Origin: Sporosarcina sp. ACRSM
GTDB taxonomy: Bacteria > Bacillota > Bacilli > Bacillales_A > Planococcaceae
Assembly (NCBI RefSeq): GCF_022346545.1
Contig: NZ_JAKRNU010000002.1
Span: forward strand, 186,001-250,000
DNA length: 64,000 nucleotides
Direction of reading: 5' to 3'
Position numbers and translations under genes: made by a program. This document shows, piece by piece, positions 61,832 through 64,000 of this stretch (its first letter is position 1; every line of letters starts with the position of its first letter). The notes under the pieces are model-generated. The model was not told the DNA's origin, did no database searches, and was given only the letters and a program-made list of their open reading frames with translations.

Positions 61832-63253
61832 ATGAGACATATTTTGATTGTCGAAGACGAAATGGAACTCGGTCGATTTTTGTCACGGTTACTTCAACTA
61901 AAAGGCTTCAAAACAACACAAGTAACGACCGGACATGATTTTGATCAGCTCCAGTTATCTTCCTTCAAACTTGCATTTATCGATGTGCGCCTACCGGACA
62001 GAAACGGAATTGATATTTTAAAAGCGCTGAAAGCAAAAGTGCCGGCCTGCCCGTGTGTCATCATGACCGGCTACAGTACAGTGAAAATAGCAGTAGATGC
62101 CATGAAATATGGCGCTGCTGATTTTATCGAAAAGCCGTTTGAAGACATTGACACCATTGACCAATTGGTTGATCGTTTACTAGGTGAACTACAAAGCGGA
62201 ACGATTGAAGAAGCCGATTATGAACGAATCGCACGTGACGTCGGTTGCTTTCTTGGCACAAGCCCCTCTATGCACCAGTTGTACGAACTTGCCTTTAAAA
62301 TTGCACCGAAACAGATTACCGTGCTCATTCAAGGGGAAACAGGAACAGGCAAGGAAGTGCTAGCAAAGTTTCTTCATGCCGCAAGTAACCGATCCGGTCC
62401 CAGTGTGGCCCTTAACTGCGGAGCGCTACCCGAATCACTCCTTGAAAGTGAACTTTTCGGCCATGTGAAAGGGGCTTTCACTGGCGCTTCAACGGAGAGG
62501 GTCGGGTATTTTGAAGCCTCCTCTTCGGGCACCCTTTTCTTGGACGAAATCGCTGAAGCTTCCCTTTCTACACAAGTAAAACTGCTACGGGTACTCGAAA
62601 CAGGGGAATTCAGGAAAATAGGTGGGACAACTTCACAACGCACATCTGCCCGTATTGTCGCCGCCTCCCATGTCAATCTTGCAGAAGCTGTTCAGCGTGG
62701 GACATTCCGGGAAGATTTATATTACCGGTTAGATGTCATACGACTCGTCATTCCACCATTGCGTGAACGCCGTGCGGACATCCCCTTATTCGTCGACTCT
62801 TTTTTAAGACGATCTGGTGAAAACATGACATTTTCGCCAGAATCAATCGAACTGATGAAGCAATATGATTGGCCGGGAAATATGCGAGAATTAGCAAACA
62901 TGATTCGCCAAATTACTGCCCTGTCAACTGACGGAGCGATCATTACACCAAACCAATTGCCCGCAAAAATAACAGGGGTTCAAAACCAATCCTTATCAGA
63001 AAAAACTTCAATAGAAGCTGTTCACTTCCCCGATGAATGGATGCGTTTTTCCGAAAAAGTCCTGCATGTTTACCATGGACAAGAAGACCATCATCTTGAC
63101 GAACTCATTGATTCCATGAAAAAGATGGAAAAGCGGACCGCTACGGCAGTTATTCAAAAAACGCTTCAAGAAACGGCCGGTAACCGCAGAAAAGCTGCTG
63201 AAAAATTGGGCATTTCAACGCGGAAAATCCGCTATTATTTAAACGAAACATAA
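61832..63253 (+). CDS. Sigma-54-dependent response regulator (NtrC family)
   Basis: The 473-residue protein has a receiver domain (ILIVEDEMELG; Asp in LAFIDVRLPDRNGIDIL; Lys in FIEKPFEDI), a sigma-54 AAA+ domain (GETGTGKEVLAKFLH, the loop GAFTGA, LFLDEIAEASLSTQVKLLRVLE) and a C-terminal Fis-type helix-turn-helix (GNRRKAAEKLGISTRKIRYYL). GGAGGG lies 10 bp before the ATG at 61832. It would activate sigma-54 promoters in response to the GAF-PAS kinase; a target may be an alcohol dehydrogenase gene. Confidence 0.94.
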   Translation: MRHILIVEDEMELGRFLSRLLQLKGFKTTQVTTGHDFDQLQLSSFKLAFIDVRLPDRNGIDILKALKAKVPACPCVIMTGYSTVKIAVDAMKYGAADFIEKPFEDIDTIDQLVDRLLGELQSGTIEEADYERIARDVGCFLGTSPSMHQLYELAFKIAPKQITVLIQGETGTGKEVLAKFLHAASNRSGPSVALNCGALPESLLESELFGHVKGAFTGASTERVGYFEASSSGTLFLDEIAEASLSTQVKLLRVLETGEFRKIGGTTSQRTSARIVAASHVNLAEAVQRGTFREDLYYRLDVIRLVIPPLRERRADIPLFVDSFLRRSGENMTFSPESIELMKQYDWPGNMRELANMIRQITALSTDGAIITPNQLPAKITGVQNQSLSEKTSIEAVHFPDEWMRFSEKVLHVYHGQEDHHLDELIDSMKKMEKRTATAVIQKTLQETAGNRRKAAEKLGISTRKIRYYLNET

Positions 63254-63289
63254 GAAAAGCACAGAGCTACTGCTTAGACAATGAAAAAC

Positions 63290-63322
63290 GACCGGAAAGC
63301 TACCATCGGCTTCCCGGTCTTT
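63290..63322 (+). terminator. Terminator after the sigma-54 regulator
   Basis: GACCGGAAAGC and GCTTCCCGGTC form the stem (one unpaired base), followed by TTTG. It lies between convergent genes and could serve the plus-strand operon. Confidence 0.75.
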
Positions 63323-63372
63323 GTATAAAAATAGAACGCTTTCGTCCTTACTGCCATTTATCGAGCAATCTA

Positions 63373-64000
63373 TCAAAACTCCAAGACAATTCGTCCGTTA
63401 ATCTTTCCTTGCTCCATTTTGCCGAAAATATTGTTAATCTCGGAAAGTGGCGCCGTTTCAATCTGCGCTTTTACTTTGCCGCGTGCTGCAAAATCAAGTG
63501 CTTCTTTCATATCGATCCGCGTACCCACAATAGATCCTTTTACAGTAACGCCGTTCAATACAGTATTGAAAATCGGAATTGGCAACTCATCGTTTGGCAA
63601 CCCGACAACGACAAGCGTACCGCCCCTCTTAACCGATTCATATGCTTGTTCAAACGCTTTCTTGGTGACTGCAACACTAATCGACGCCTGCACGCCACCG
63701 AGACGTGACTGAATTGCTTCAACTGGATCTTCTTTTAACCCATTCACTGTTTCATCAGCTCCCAGTTCCTTTGCAAGCGTGAGCTTTTCATCGGCAATAT
63801 CGACAGCAACAACATTGAAGCCCATCGCTTTTGCGTACTGAAGCGCAACATGCCCCAATCCACCAATTCCATAAATCGCTACCCAGTCACCTGGTTTTGC
63901 CCCCGACACTTTAAGTGCTTTATACGTTGTTACTCCCGCACATAAAATCGGAGCCGCATCCACTGAACTTAAACCATCCGGAATTTTCGCTACATAATCC
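63373..64000 (-). CDS. adhP: Zinc-dependent alcohol dehydrogenase, C-terminal part (start beyond the window)
   Basis: The frame is open through the window edge (…[12 protein letters not shown] before the first methionine-like GTG), so only the last 208 codons are present. Visible: [17 protein letters not shown], the NAD loop [27 protein letters not shown] with Asp for NAD preference, and the C-terminal [16 protein letters not shown]. The catalytic zinc ligands lie outside. It belongs to the AdhP/AdhA group, which converts ethanol and acetaldehyde. Confidence 0.9.
   Translation of the reverse strand, partial: DYVAKIPDGLSSVDAAPILCAGVTTYKALKVSGAKPGDWVAIYGIGGLGHVALQYAKAMGFNVVAVDIADEKLTLAKELGADETVNGLKEDPVEAIQSRLGGVQASISVAVTKKAFEQAYESVKRGGTLVVVGLPNDELPIPIFNTVLNGVTVKGSIVGTRIDMKEALDFAARGKVKAQIETAPLSEINNIFGKMEQGKINGRIVLEF

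Overview
The window looks like a chromosomal stretch from a low-to-mid GC, Gram-positive member of Bacillales. Strong AGGAGG-type ribosome binding sites, TTG/GTG starts, a lysine riboswitch, HslO, YnzC, HelD, the YesMN pair and CsoR/CstR regulators all point there. The intergenic repeats resemble ones I associate with Planococcaceae (Sporosarcina-like), but this is inference from content, not a database match. No rRNA, tRNA, phage, transposase gene or CRISPR array was seen. Most genes lie on the minus strand.

Layout. 1-3.0 kb: lysine-riboswitch-controlled amino-acid ABC transporter. 3.3-5.9 kb: Rrf2 regulator, LLM oxidoreductase, YnzC, HslO. 6.4-10.8 kb: exporters with their regulators (LysE; MarR/MFS; LysR/EamA). 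11.1-14.9 kb: two-component system, TlpA-like thioredoxin, CcdA and an unknown membrane protein. 15.3-25.5 kb: a sulfur/persulfide island with two MBL-rhodanese proteins, OsmC, rhodaneses, CstR, TauE, TusA, DsrE, a TusA-rhodanese fusion, CcdA and MnmA. 25.5-32.2 kb: an NAD island (pncA, pncB, an HD protein, two SirTM-like sirtuins, nadE, nadD) with a divergent HxlR regulator. 32.3-35.0 kb: MFS protein and the second copy of an Lrp/MBL module. 35.3-43.1 kb: predicted amide/imide catabolism locus. 43.5-49 kb: carbonic anhydrase, glutaredoxin, copper operon, half-size sulfite/nitrite reductase. 49-52 kb: CDF efflux, ArsR, BenE. 52-56.6 kb: ABC-F protein with an attenuator-like leader, and HelD. 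56.7-58.8 kb: XRE-cupin regulator and D-serine dehydratase. 59-64 kb: Fe-alcohol dehydrogenase, soluble sensor kinase, sigma-54 activator, and the start-truncated Zn-alcohol dehydrogenase at the window edge.

How the genes work together. In the NAD island the sirtuins would consume NAD and release nicotinamide, and PncA, PncB, NadD and NadE are exactly the steps that rebuild NAD from it. Two promoters in the island share the same -35/-10 spacing and the same inverted-repeat operator, one of them next to the HxlR gene, so one regulator probably controls the whole cycle. In the sulfur island a CstR (C31/C60, Asn in place of the copper-binding His) sits among genes whose promoters carry TACC-N-GGTA boxes in the -35/-10 spacer. 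The same architecture recurs at the copper genes and at the half-size sulfite/nitrite reductase.

Five copies of an intergenic element of about 190 bp (two of them internally deleted, one interrupted by a different repeat) show compensatory changes in their stems, which suggests selection on, or recent inheritance of, a folded RNA or DNA form.
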